Positions 47,076 through 54,921 of a stretch of DNA of 64,000 nt are shown piece by piece. Positions within the stretch are counted from its first letter, which is position 1. Every line of letters starts with the position of its first letter. Where the stretch lies: positions 1,488,001-1,552,000 of the forward strand of contig NZ_CP032823.1 in NCBI RefSeq assembly GCF_003660105.1, in the 5' to 3' direction. The notes below the pieces were generated by a model. That model saw nothing but the letters and a program-made list of their open reading frames with translations. It had not been told where the DNA came from and searched no databases. Both the position numbers and the translations under genes were made by a program. This DNA comes from Aliarcobacter cryaerophilus ATCC 43158 (GTDB lineage Bacteria > Campylobacterota > Campylobacteria > Campylobacterales > Arcobacteraceae).

Positions 47076-48227
47076 ATGAATAAAAGTTTAGAAACTATGC
47101 TTTGCCATTTAAAAGATTTTGCACCTTTTAAAGAGCCTACAAACTCTTCACACTTTCCAATATATAACACAGCAACTTTTGATTTAAAAAACCAAAATGG
47201 CGATAAAACATATGACTATACAAGAAGTGATAATCCAACAAGAGCTACTTTAGAAAACTTTTTTACTTTTGCAGAAAATGGCTATGGAGCTGTTTGTACT
47301 CATACAGGAATAGGAGCTGTATCTTTATTATTTGAAACTCTTTTAAAAGCAAACTCATCTATTTTGGTTGAAGCTGATTGTTATGGCGGAACTTTTAGGC
47401 TTTTAAAAGTTTTTAAAGAAAAATATAATATTAATGTAAACTTTACAGATTTTACAGACTTAAATATGCTTGAACATATTTTAAAAACAAATAATATAGA
47501 TTTAGTTCTTTGTGAAAGTCCTACAAATCCAGGCTTAAAAATAATAGATTTAAAAGAGATATCAAAACTTTGTAAAGCACATAACTCTCTTTTTGCGGTT
47601 GATAACTCACTTGCAACTTTTATTAGCCAAAAACCTCTTGATTTAGGAGCTGATTTTTCACTGTTTTCTACAACTAAATTTATTAGTGGTCATGGAAGTG
47701 TAATTGCAGGTGCAATTGTTGCAAAAGATAAAGAGTGGGCAGATAAACTTCACTATTACTCAAATGCTTTAGGAAGAAACCAAAATCCTCTTGATGTACA
47801 TCTAATATCACTTGGAATTAGTAGCTTAAAAGTTAGAATGAAAGCTAGTGAGAAATTAGCAAAAAAATTTGCTAAATGGCTTGAAGAACAAGATTTTATA
47901 GAAAAAGTAACATTTCCTGCTTTAAAATCACATCCCCAAAGAGCTTTGGCAAAAAAACAGATGAAGATAATCCCTAGTGTTTTTTGTGCTGATTTTAAAA
48001 GCATTGAACTAGCAGAAAAATTTATAGAAAATGCAAAAATATTTGGAGAAAAATGCTCTTTTGGAAGTGCTGATAGTAGAGTTGAAATACCTTCTAAAAT
48101 ATCTCATGCTTCTTTTTCAAAAGATGAGTTAAAAGCAATTGGAATATCTGATAGTACAGTTAGATTCTCTATTGGATTTGAGAATTTAAAAGATTTAAAA
48201 GAGGATTTGTTAGAAGCTATAAAATGA
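47076..48227 (+). CDS. Cystathionine gamma-synthase/beta-lyase family PLP enzyme
   Basis: A 383-residue member of the Cys/Met metabolism PLP family. TRSDNPTRATLE and the PLP Lys201 in LFSTTKFISGHGSVIAG are clear, with CESPTNPGLKIIDL and AVDNSLATFISQ between. Full length for a cystathionine gamma-synthase or beta-lyase; the exact reaction is not decided. It starts an operon of four genes with a 4-base overlap into a second, unusual family member. TACAAT at 47039-47044 gives a promoter. Confidence 0.85.
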   Translation: MNKSLETMLCHLKDFAPFKEPTNSSHFPIYNTATFDLKNQNGDKTYDYTRSDNPTRATLENFFTFAENGYGAVCTHTGIGAVSLLFETLLKANSSILVEADCYGGTFRLLKVFKEKYNINVNFTDFTDLNMLEHILKTNNIDLVLCESPTNPGLKIIDLKEISKLCKAHNSLFAVDNSLATFISQKPLDLGADFSLFSTTKFISGHGSVIAGAIVAKDKEWADKLHYYSNALGRNQNPLDVHLISLGISSLKVRMKASEKLAKKFAKWLEEQDFIEKVTFPALKSHPQRALAKKQMKIIPSVFCADFKSIELAEKFIENAKIFGEKCSFGSADSRVEIPSKISHASFSKDELKAIGISDSTVRFSIGFENLKDLKEDLLEAIK

Positions 48228-49723
48228 TAATAAACTCTATTTTTAAGCCAATTTATTGTGGAAAAACTTTACCAGAAAATAATATTCATGCTGTTTCCAC
48301 AAGTATGCCAACACTTCAAGATGTAATAGATTATGAAGAACAAACACCAGAAATTTTAGAAAAAATTACAGTTGCATATCCTAGATTTATAGTTCATCCA
48401 TATCTTAAAAAACTAGCAATTTATTTAAAAACAAAATATAAAGTTAGTGATAAATATGAACTTATTCTTCTTAGTAGTAAAAAGGCAGTAAACGTTGTAA
48501 GTTCGAGATTTTATATAAATAATCCCATAGATATTGATGAAGATTTTGGTGTAATTATGGTTTTAAAAGGAAGACAGTACAAAAAAGTTTTAAAATTTAT
48601 TCAACATGTTGGTTACAATTTATCTTCAAGATTAGCTGAAAATTATTTGTATAATATAGGAATAATTTCAAGTATTCATCAAGAAGAGCTTGCAGATGAA
48701 ACAAAAGCAAAAGATATTCTAATTTCAACTTTATCAAACGCCTATAATCAACCCCTTAAAAATATATGCTTAAGCCCTTCAGGAATGAATGCAATGTATT
48801 GTGTTTTAAAAGGAATTAAAAATATTCAAGCAAAAAATGGAAGAACTATTTTAGTTCAACTAGGATGGTTATATCTTGATACCATGAACATTATAAATCA
48901 CTATTTTGAAGAGAGTAAAATTTTTCATGATATTACAAATCTTGATAGTTTTGAAGAGTTTTTAAAAGAAAATGGATTAAAAGTTTCAGCAATAGTTACA
49001 GAAATTCCTACAAATCCACTTATACAAACAGTTGATTTAGAAAAACTTAAAAATTTATGCAAAAAGTATAATATTCCTTTGGTTATAGACTCTACTTTTG
49101 CAACTCCATATAATCTAAATTTAGACTCATATGCTGATATTTATGTGGAGTCTTTAACAAAATTTGCTTGTGGAAATGCAGATGTTTTAATGGGTGCTAT
49201 TATTTTAAATGAAAATTCAAAAATATCCCATATTTCTCAAGAATTTTTTAAACATTGTGATGAGCCATATATAAAAGATATTCAAAGATTGGCTTTAGAG
49301 ATAAAAGATTATAAATCAAGAGTTAAAAAAATATCTTCAAATACAAAAAAGTTAGTTGAATATTTTCAAAAATCATCATATATTGACAAGATTTTTTACT
49401 GTTTAAGTCCAAATTATAAAAAGAATTATGAAAAACTTATGATTGATGAAAATAGTCTATGTGGAATAATATCACTTACATTTAAAAAAGATTTTCAAAA
49501 AGTTTATGATAGTTTAAACTTTCCAAAAGGTCCAAGCCTTGGAACTGAGTTTACACTTTTAATGCCATACACTTATTTGGCACATTATGATTTAATAGGA
49601 AGTAAAGAAGGTAAAGAGTTTTTAGAAAAGATAAATCTTCCTATAAATCTTCTTAGAATCTCTGTTGGAGTTGAAAATATAGAAGAGATAAAAAAAGAGT
49701 TTGATAAATTAAATACTATTTAA
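48224..49723 (+). CDS. Long cystathionine gamma-synthase homologue of fungal type
   Basis: A 499-residue PLP protein whose C-terminal part (about 185-499) is a transsulfuration fold with PLP Lys313 in VESLTKFACGNADVLMG, TEIPTNPLIQTVDL and VIDSTFATPYN. The N-terminal 180 residues are an additional domain. It opens HAVSTSMPTLQDVIDYEE and continues to AYPRFIVHPY, which recalls fungal Str2-type cystathionine gamma-synthases (HAVSVSLPTW...YEEG...GYPRFF). Bacterial CGS normally lack this part. It overlaps the preceding PLP gene by 4 bases; the two may work in sequence in methionine or cysteine metabolism. Confidence 0.75.
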   Translation: MIINSIFKPIYCGKTLPENNIHAVSTSMPTLQDVIDYEEQTPEILEKITVAYPRFIVHPYLKKLAIYLKTKYKVSDKYELILLSSKKAVNVVSSRFYINNPIDIDEDFGVIMVLKGRQYKKVLKFIQHVGYNLSSRLAENYLYNIGIISSIHQEELADETKAKDILISTLSNAYNQPLKNICLSPSGMNAMYCVLKGIKNIQAKNGRTILVQLGWLYLDTMNIINHYFEESKIFHDITNLDSFEEFLKENGLKVSAIVTEIPTNPLIQTVDLEKLKNLCKKYNIPLVIDSTFATPYNLNLDSYADIYVESLTKFACGNADVLMGAIILNENSKISHISQEFFKHCDEPYIKDIQRLALEIKDYKSRVKKISSNTKKLVEYFQKSSYIDKIFYCLSPNYKKNYEKLMIDENSLCGIISLTFKKDFQKVYDSLNFPKGPSLGTEFTLLMPYTYLAHYDLIGSKEGKEFLEKINLPINLLRISVGVENIEEIKKEFDKLNTI

Positions 49724-49737
49724 GGTTTAGAAAAGAG

Positions 49738-50298
49738 ATGATAAAACAAGCAGATAAAAACAATATTAATAATATTTCAAGACTAATTTATGATGCAATT
49801 CACGACATTGCAAATACATTAACAGGTGAAAACGAAGAGAAAAAAATCCTTGAGACTTTAGATTTATATGTAAAAATGGATATAAATAGATTGAGTTACA
49901 AAAATATTTGGGTTTATGAGCTAGATAATAACAATATTGCGTTAATAATTGCCTATAATTCAAATGATATAAAAAAGCTAGATTCTCCAATACTTGAACA
50001 CTTAAAAACAAAAAATATTTTTTTAGACTCTTTTGAAAAAGAGTGCTTTAAAGATGAGTTTTATATAGATACAGTTAGTGTTCTAAAAGATTTTCAAGGT
50101 AATGGAATAGCAAAAGAGTTATTTATATTTATTGAAGATAAAGCAAAAGAGCTAGGATTTAAAAAAATTTCACTTTTGGTTGATTTTGAAAATTTAAAAG
50201 CATTGGCTTTATATGAAAAATTAGGCTTTGAAAAAAATGAGATACTTAAAGTTTCAGGAAGCAATTTCTATCATATGATAAAAAAATTAGATTTTTAA
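49738..50298 (+). CDS. GNAT family N-acetyltransferase
   Basis: A 186-residue acetyltransferase-like protein. The acetyl-CoA signature is seen in TVSVLKDFQGNGIAKELFIFIEDKAKELG (the Q-G-x-G-I-A pyrophosphate loop), and ALALYEKLGFEKNEI is the typical GNAT C-terminal helix. The start ATG follows AAAAGAG, 14 bases after the PLP gene. Its substrate is unknown. In an operon with transsulfuration enzymes it might acetylate an amino acid or amine intermediate. Confidence 0.75.
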   Translation: MIKQADKNNINNISRLIYDAIHDIANTLTGENEEKKILETLDLYVKMDINRLSYKNIWVYELDNNNIALIIAYNSNDIKKLDSPILEHLKTKNIFLDSFEKECFKDEFYIDTVSVLKDFQGNGIAKELFIFIEDKAKELGFKKISLLVDFENLKALALYEKLGFEKNEILKVSGSNFYHMIKKLDF

Positions 50299-50309
50299 AA
50301 GGAAAAATT

Positions 50310-50630
50310 ATGTCAAAAAAAATATATTGTATAGCTTCATTTGAAGCAAAAGAAGGTTTAAACGAAGAGTTATTTAAAGTATTACAATCTTTAGAACCAC
50401 AAACTATAAGAGAAGATGGTTGTATTCAATATATTGTCACAAAACATATAAGTCATCCAAATGCAACTGGGAAAAGTTTTCCAATAGTATTTAATGAAAT
50501 TTGGGAATCAAAAGAGGCTTTTGAGCTTCACTGCAATAAACCTTATATAAAAGAGTTTTTTCATAAACATTGTGTTTTGGAAGATGGATTTGTAAAGGAT
50601 TTTAATGTTTGTGTTTATAGTGATGAGTAA
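50310..50630 (+). CDS. Antibiotic biosynthesis monooxygenase (ABM) domain protein
   Basis: A 106-residue protein of the dimeric alpha/beta barrel type. CIASFEAKEGLNEELFKVLQSLEPQTIREDGCIQY at the N-terminus and FNEIWESKEAFELHCNKPYIKEF in the middle match small quinol-type monooxygenases (YgiN-like). It starts 11 bases after the acetyltransferase gene, ending the operon just before a terminator. Enzyme activity is plausible but its substrate is unknown. Confidence 0.75.
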   Translation: MSKKIYCIASFEAKEGLNEELFKVLQSLEPQTIREDGCIQYIVTKHISHPNATGKSFPIVFNEIWESKEAFELHCNKPYIKEFFHKHCVLEDGFVKDFNVCVYSDE

Positions 50631-50645
50631 GCATATGAAAAGTAA

Positions 50646-50673
50646 AAAATAGAGCTGTTATAAGCTCTATTTT
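50646..50673. terminator. Bidirectional terminator hairpin
   Basis: AAAATAGAGCT (50646-50656) pairs with AGCTCTATTTT (50663-50673) with a 6-base loop, between the PLP operon and the converging znuA gene. Confidence 0.8.
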
Positions 50674-50679
50674 GAAAAA

Positions 50680-51564
50680 TCATTTATAACTTTTTGATAT
50701 CTCTTTTGCAACAAAAAGTAAATTATTTTTCCAGTCATCACTAAGTGGATCAATAGAAACTACATTTGCACCAATATTTTGTGAAATTGTTTTTGCACTT
50801 TTTTGTGAAAATTGAGGTGATACAAATACTATTTTTATATTATGTTTTTTTGCTTCTTCTACTAATTCAAGTAACTCATTTGGTTTTGGCTCTTTTCCTT
50901 CAATCTCAATAGAGATTTGTTCAACATCATACCTTGCAGCAAAATATCCCCAAGATGGGTGAAAAACCATAAAAGCAGAATCTTTATGTGGTTCTAAAAT
51001 ATTTTTTATTTCTTTATTTAAACTATCAAGCTCATTTAAAAAATCTTCATAATTAGCTTTATAAAAATCACTATTTGGTTCATCTATTTTAACCATTGCT
51101 TCATAAATATTTTTTGCTTGAGTTTTTACACTTATTGGGTCTAACCAAATGTGAGGATCAAGTCCATCTTCTCCATGAGAGTGTTTATCATGCGAATGAT
51201 TATCGTGCTTATGTTCATCCTCATGGTGAGTGTGCTCAAGCATTGCAATTTTTTCTACTCCAACAGTTGTATCAATAAAAATTGTATTTTTTGCATTTTG
51301 CTTGAATCTCTTAATCCAAGCTTTTTCACTAGAATCACCTATCATAAAATATGCCTTTGAATTACCCAAAGATTTCATTTGAGATGCTTTTGGTTCAAAA
51401 TTATGAGGAGAACTCCCTGGTTTTACCATAACATTAATATCAAATTTATCTTTTACTATTTTTTCTACAAAATATTTTTGTGGTAAAATTGTAACTGTTA
51501 ACTCTTGCTTTGAAGCAAATAAAATTGTTGTAAATAACATAAAAACTACTAAATAATTTCTCAT
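50680..51564 (-). CDS. znuA: Zinc ABC transporter substrate-binding protein
   Basis: A 294-residue periplasmic metal-binding protein. A signal peptide (about 1-17) is followed by the cluster A-1 fold with metal ligands His54 (GSSPHNFEP) and His138 (DPHIWLDP), the His of MVFHPSWGYFA and the Asp of SIDPLSDDW. A His/Asp-rich loop at 111-130 (THHEDEHKHDNHSHDKHSHG) is typical of zinc-specific ZnuA. No permease or ATPase gene lies next to it. It diverges from a Fur-family regulator across two palindromes. Confidence 0.9.
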   Translation of the reverse strand: MRNYLVVFMLFTTILFASKQELTVTILPQKYFVEKIVKDKFDINVMVKPGSSPHNFEPKASQMKSLGNSKAYFMIGDSSEKAWIKRFKQNAKNTIFIDTTVGVEKIAMLEHTHHEDEHKHDNHSHDKHSHGEDGLDPHIWLDPISVKTQAKNIYEAMVKIDEPNSDFYKANYEDFLNELDSLNKEIKNILEPHKDSAFMVFHPSWGYFAARYDVEQISIEIEGKEPKPNELLELVEEAKKHNIKIVFVSPQFSQKSAKTISQNIGANVVSIDPLSDDWKNNLLFVAKEISKSYK

Positions 51565-51590
51565 TTTTATCCTTTTTGTTTAGTGTATTA

Positions 51591-51605
51591 TGCAACTAGG
51601 TTGCA
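51591..51605. promoter_or_regulatory. Candidate Zur-type operator 1
   Basis: TGCAACTAGGTTGCA, an inverted repeat with 6-base arms (TGCAAC/GTTGCA), 27 bases ahead of the znuA start and overlapping its probable -10 region (CATAAT on the minus strand). Very similar to the palindrome at 51641. Confidence 0.65.
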
Positions 51606-51612
51606 AATTTTT

Positions 51613-51641
51613 TTGACATTCTAAACTTTTTATTCTTTAAT
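51613..51641 (+). promoter_or_regulatory. Promoter of the Fur-family regulator and downstream operon
   Basis: TTGACA (51613-51618), 17 bases, then TTTAAT (51636-51641). The -10 box touches the second palindrome, so a bound regulator would block transcription. Confidence 0.65.
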
Positions 51642-51655
51642 GCAACTTAGTAGCA
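51641..51655. promoter_or_regulatory. Candidate Zur-type operator 2
   Basis: TGCAACTTAGTAGCA, an imperfect inverted repeat sharing TGCAACT with the site at 51591. The sites are exactly 50 bases apart, close to five helical turns. It covers the start region of the regulator promoter. Confidence 0.65.
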
Positions 51656-51684
51656 CTTAATTAAATTTTAGTTAGAATAAATTT

Positions 51685-52047
51685 ATGATAAAAGAAAATT
51701 TTTCAAATATAAAACTTACAAGTGCCAGAAAATCTATCTTGGATATACTTATAAACTCAAGTAAACCATTAAGTTATGAAGATATAAAAGATAAAATATC
51801 TATGGATAAGGCAACTTTTTACCGAAATATCACAATTTTTGAAGAAGAAAACCTTATAAACTCTTTTGAATCAAATGATAAAAAAAGATATTTTGAAATA
51901 AAAGATATTGAGCATTCACACTTTATTTGCAACAACTGTTCAAATATTGAGTGTATTTTTGAAAAACCAAATTTTCTTTTACAAGATTATAAAATTGAAA
52001 ATATTATCCTAAAAGGAAAATGTAAGGAGTGCAATAAAAATGGGTAA
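51685..52047 (+). CDS. Fur family metal-responsive regulator (Zur-like)
   Basis: A 120-residue transcription factor. The winged helix (LTSARKSILDILINSSKPLSYEDI, then DKATFYRNITIFEEENLI) is followed by a dimerisation and metal region: EIKDIEHSHFICNNC (Cys82-x2-Cys85) and the second pair Cys113-x2-Cys116, a structural zinc site of Zur/Fur proteins. Divergence from znuA and the paired operators suggest zinc sensing and autoregulation. A Fe- or peroxide-responsive role cannot be excluded. It overlaps nhaA by 8 bases. Confidence 0.8.
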   Translation: MIKENFSNIKLTSARKSILDILINSSKPLSYEDIKDKISMDKATFYRNITIFEEENLINSFESNDKKRYFEIKDIEHSHFICNNCSNIECIFEKPNFLLQDYKIENIILKGKCKECNKNG

Positions 52048-53305
52048 ATTACTTTCTGCTAGCTACTTAAGAAAGATTGTAAATATAAAGAATCAATACA
52101 AATTTATAAGAAGCTTTATTTCAACTGCAACATTAAGTGGAGTTCAGCTTTTTTTGGTGACAGTTTTAGCTGTTTATGTAGCAAACTCTATGTTTGCTCC
52201 ACAATATTTCGAACTTTTAAAAACACATTTTAGTTTCTCTTTTGGGTCACATACTTTTTCTATGAGCCTTCAGCATTGGATAAATGATGTTTTAATGGCA
52301 CTATTTTTCTTAGTTGTTGGTCTTGAAATAAAAAGAGATATGCTAGTAGGTGAGCTTTCAAGCCTTAAAAAAGCATCTTTTCCTATAATTGCAGCACTTG
52401 GAGGAATGATTATTCCAGCAATATTGTATCTAAGTGTAAATCAATCTCATCCAACAGGATTTGGAATTCCTATGGCTACAGATATTGCCTTTGCTTTAGG
52501 AATTTTAATGCTTTTAGGGAAAAGAGTTAGTCTATCTTTAAAAGTATTTTTAGTAACTTTAGCTGTTGTAGATGATTTAGGTGCAATAGTTGTAGTTGCA
52601 ATATTTTATACAAGTGAACTTCATTATGATTTTTTACTTTATTCAGTTTTAACATATTTTATTCTTATGATTTTTAACTATTTTAATCTAGTTCGTGTTA
52701 TGCCTTACTTATTTGTTGGTATTTTTCTATGGATTTTTATACATAGTTCTGGTATTCACTCAACAATAGCTGGAATTCTTCTAGCTTTTGTAATTCCTTT
52801 AAAAGCAAAAAATACAACAGTTGAAGAGATAGAAGAACATAACTCACAAAGTCCACTTTTAAGAGTTGAAAATGCACTTCATAACTTCAGTGCATTTATT
52901 ATAATGCCAGTTTTTGCATTTGCAAATGCAGGTGTTGAGCTAGATTTTGCAAGTGTTGTAGAGAATAAAACAATTGTTCTTGGAGTATTTTTAGGTTTAC
53001 TTATTGGTAAACCTATTGGTATTTTAGCTTCAACTTATCTTGCATCAAAATTTAAAATTAGTGAAAAACCATCAAATGTAACTTGGAGTGAAATTTTAGC
53101 AGTTGGATTCTTAGCAGGAATTGGATTTACAATGTCAATTTTTATTTCAGTTCTAGCTTTTGATGATCCACATATTGTAAGTGCTGTAAAAATTGGTATT
53201 TTTGCTAGTTCAATTAGTGCTGCAATTATTGGAGTATTTCTACTTATAATTCTAGGGAAAAAAGAGACACAAAAAGAGTTTCTAGAAGGTCTAAATGATA
53301 AATAG
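52040..53305 (+). CDS. nhaA: Na+/H+ antiporter NhaA
   Basis: A 421-residue inner-membrane antiporter exporting sodium in exchange for protons. Typical segments are LQHWINDVLMALFFLVVGLEIKR, GGMIIPAILYL, GFGIPMATDIAFALGIL, the transport pair of Asp residues in LAVVDDLGAIVVVAIFYT, and LAGIGFTMSIFISVLAF. Full length. It is embedded in the regulator-led operon, overlapping the regulator by 8 and the next gene by 11 bases, an unusual position for nhaA. Confidence 0.95.
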   Translation: MGKLLSASYLRKIVNIKNQYKFIRSFISTATLSGVQLFLVTVLAVYVANSMFAPQYFELLKTHFSFSFGSHTFSMSLQHWINDVLMALFFLVVGLEIKRDMLVGELSSLKKASFPIIAALGGMIIPAILYLSVNQSHPTGFGIPMATDIAFALGILMLLGKRVSLSLKVFLVTLAVVDDLGAIVVVAIFYTSELHYDFLLYSVLTYFILMIFNYFNLVRVMPYLFVGIFLWIFIHSSGIHSTIAGILLAFVIPLKAKNTTVEEIEEHNSQSPLLRVENALHNFSAFIIMPVFAFANAGVELDFASVVENKTIVLGVFLGLLIGKPIGILASTYLASKFKISEKPSNVTWSEILAVGFLAGIGFTMSIFISVLAFDDPHIVSAVKIGIFASSISAAIIGVFLLIILGKKETQKEFLEGLNDK

Positions 53306-53609
53306 TGAATCTATAGTAAAACTTTCTAGTTATTTTACTATTATTGCTCATAGTCCTGGAAGATTAAGGGTTAGAGTAGATCCAAAAATAGTTAATGAAG
53401 GAGAGAATATATCTTTAGATGATATTACAAATCTCCCAAAAAAGATATCTGGCATAGAAGAGATTAAAATAAATAAAATTATAGCCTCAGTTACAATTAT
53501 ATATAACCCTACTATTTTTAAGCCAAAACTATGGGAAGATTTGATAAAAAATGAGAATATAGATGAAATAACACAAATTATAAATAATCTTGCAAAGGAG
53601 GCTATTTAA
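53295..53609 (+). CDS. HMA-like domain protein without Cys metal motif
   Basis: A 104-residue protein with a ferredoxin-like fold typical of HMA_2 domains: AHSPGRLRVRVDP (residues 18-30), KKISGIEEIKINKIIASVTIIYNP, then a helix. The CxxC that binds copper or zinc in classical HMA domains is absent, so it is probably structural or for interaction. The N-terminal domain of the P-type ATPase downstream carries a similar beginning (HQTGLRARY). It overlaps nhaA by 11 bases and the ferritin-like gene by one. Confidence 0.7.
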   Translation: MINSESIVKLSSYFTIIAHSPGRLRVRVDPKIVNEGENISLDDITNLPKKISGIEEIKINKIIASVTIIYNPTIFKPKLWEDLIKNENIDEITQIINNLAKEAI

Positions 53610-54292
53610 TGGCCCTTGACTACAATATTTTAATTCAAAAAAGAGTTGATTTAAATTCAAATATCAATATTGATGAGCAGATTTTACAAATTGCTATTTA
53701 TGATGAGTTTAAAGCTTATGAAACTTATAGCAAAATAATTGAAACTTTTGGAAATATAAACCCATTTATAAATATAAAAGAGTCTGAAGCAGTACACTAT
53801 AGTATTCTTATAAAATTGGCAGAAAAATATAGTGTAGAAGTTCCAATGAATGACTGGAAAGATAAAATAGAAATACCAAATAATCTAATAGAGTGTTATG
53901 AATTAGGAGTTGCAGCAGAGATTGAAAATATTGCTATGTATAATAATCTTTTAACAAACTCAACAAAAAGTGATATTACAGATGCACTTTTTAGACTTCA
54001 AGCTACTTCTTTTAACAATCATTTACCAACTTTTAGATCTTGTGTAATAAATCACTACAATGCCTTTAACTCTTCTTCAAATAGTGAAGATATTATGAAA
54101 AAAATGCAAGAGTATCAAGAGATTGTAGATAATCTTATGAGTGGAAATATAGATGAAAGTACAATTTCAAATCTTAGTTCAAAACTATTTTCAAATATAA
54201 GTTTTCAATTTTTAGGTGGAGCTGTTAGCGGAGCTGCAATTATAGCACTTTTAAATCAGTTTTTAGAAAATCAAAATTCAAACAAGGAGTAA
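53609..54292 (+). CDS. Ferritin-like domain protein with hydrophobic C-terminal tail
   Basis: A 227-residue four-helix protein. Candidate metal ligands are Glu33 (DEFKAYE), Glu60-x-x-His63 (ESEAVHY), Glu104 (VAAEIENIAMY) and His138 (SFNNHLPTF). The pattern resembles DUF2202 or rubrerythrin-type ferritin-like proteins. Residues about 199-217 (FQFLGGAVSGAAIIALLNQF) form a Gly-rich hydrophobic segment able to attach to a membrane. It probably binds or oxidises metal at a membrane surface. Its location in a compact membrane-protein operon fits a metal-storage role. Confidence 0.65.
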   Translation: MALDYNILIQKRVDLNSNINIDEQILQIAIYDEFKAYETYSKIIETFGNINPFINIKESEAVHYSILIKLAEKYSVEVPMNDWKDKIEIPNNLIECYELGVAAEIENIAMYNNLLTNSTKSDITDALFRLQATSFNNHLPTFRSCVINHYNAFNSSSNSEDIMKKMQEYQEIVDNLMSGNIDESTISNLSSKLFSNISFQFLGGAVSGAAIIALLNQFLENQNSNKE

Positions 54293-54295
54293 AAA

Positions 54296-54568
54296 ATGGC
54301 ATTACCATTTATAGCTGGTTTAGCTCTTGGAGCTTTGGGAGTTGTTGCTTATAAAAATAGAGAAATTATTAAAAAAAAGGGTGAGATTTTTTTTAATGAT
54401 GCAAAAGAGAAAGGTGAGATTTTAAAAAAAGATATTGAAACAAAAATTTCACAAACAAAAAAGAAGTTTGAAAAAGAAGATACAAAAAAAATAGTTGAAA
54501 AATCAAAAAGTACAAAAAAAGCATATTCAAGAAAACCGAAAACTACTCAAAATAAAGAGGCAAATTGA
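54296..54568 (+). CDS. Small membrane protein with Lys-rich tail (YtxH-like)
   Basis: A 90-residue protein with one N-terminal Gly/Ala-rich helix (PFIAGLALGALGVVAY, residues 4-19). About 70 strongly basic residues follow, first helical (KKKGEIFFNDAKEKGEILKKD), then Lys- and Thr-rich. The layout is like YtxH proteins or those coating organelle membranes. Function unknown. It starts 3 bases after the ferritin-like gene and its stop overlaps the next start by 4 bases. Confidence 0.55.
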   Translation: MALPFIAGLALGALGVVAYKNREIIKKKGEIFFNDAKEKGEILKKDIETKISQTKKKFEKEDTKKIVEKSKSTKKAYSRKPKTTQNKEAN

Positions 54569-54921
54569 TGAAAAATATAAATACAGGAACACCTAGAAAT
54601 ATTTTAGGTCATGTAATAAGTGGTGCGATAGCGAGTGCTGTTATTAGTGGTGCAATAAATTATAAAAAGTATCAAAATGGTCAAATAAAAAAGTGTGAAG
54701 CAATAAAAGATACAACAAAAAAAGCAACTCAAGGTGCTATTGTAACAGGAAGTGCCATTGCAACAACAAACTATATTGGTGAAGGAAATTATCTTAGAGC
54801 TTTAACATCAGCATCTATTGGAATGGCTGGAGTTTATGCATTAGAAATAATTGAAGAAAAACTAGAGCAAAAATACTTAATAAACCAAAATCTAGAATTA
54901 GAGGAAAACTCAAATGACTAA
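54565..54921 (+). CDS. Two-helix membrane protein resembling magnetosome protein MamC
   Basis: A 118-residue protein. A Gly/Ala/Ser-rich helix (residues 14-32), then a loop INYKKYQNGQIKKCEAIKDTTKKATQGA (split here at residues 31-58), a second Gly/Ala-rich helix pair to about 95, and an acidic tail. The order and spacing (helix, basic loop with EA-x2-DT-x-K, helix) recall MamC/Mms13, which sits in magnetosome membranes with its loop on the crystal side. This is resemblance by eye, not demonstrated homology. It lies inside a probable metal-compartment operon. Confidence 0.5.
   Translation: MMKNINTGTPRNILGHVISGAIASAVISGAINYKKYQNGQIKKCEAIKDTTKKATQGAIVTGSAIATTNYIGEGNYLRALTSASIGMAGVYALEIIEEKLEQKYLINQNLELEENSND

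Noticed and set aside
50680-51564. A complete znuABC operon
   Set aside because: Only the binding protein is present; neighbouring genes on that strand are unrelated, so permease and ATPase must be elsewhere.
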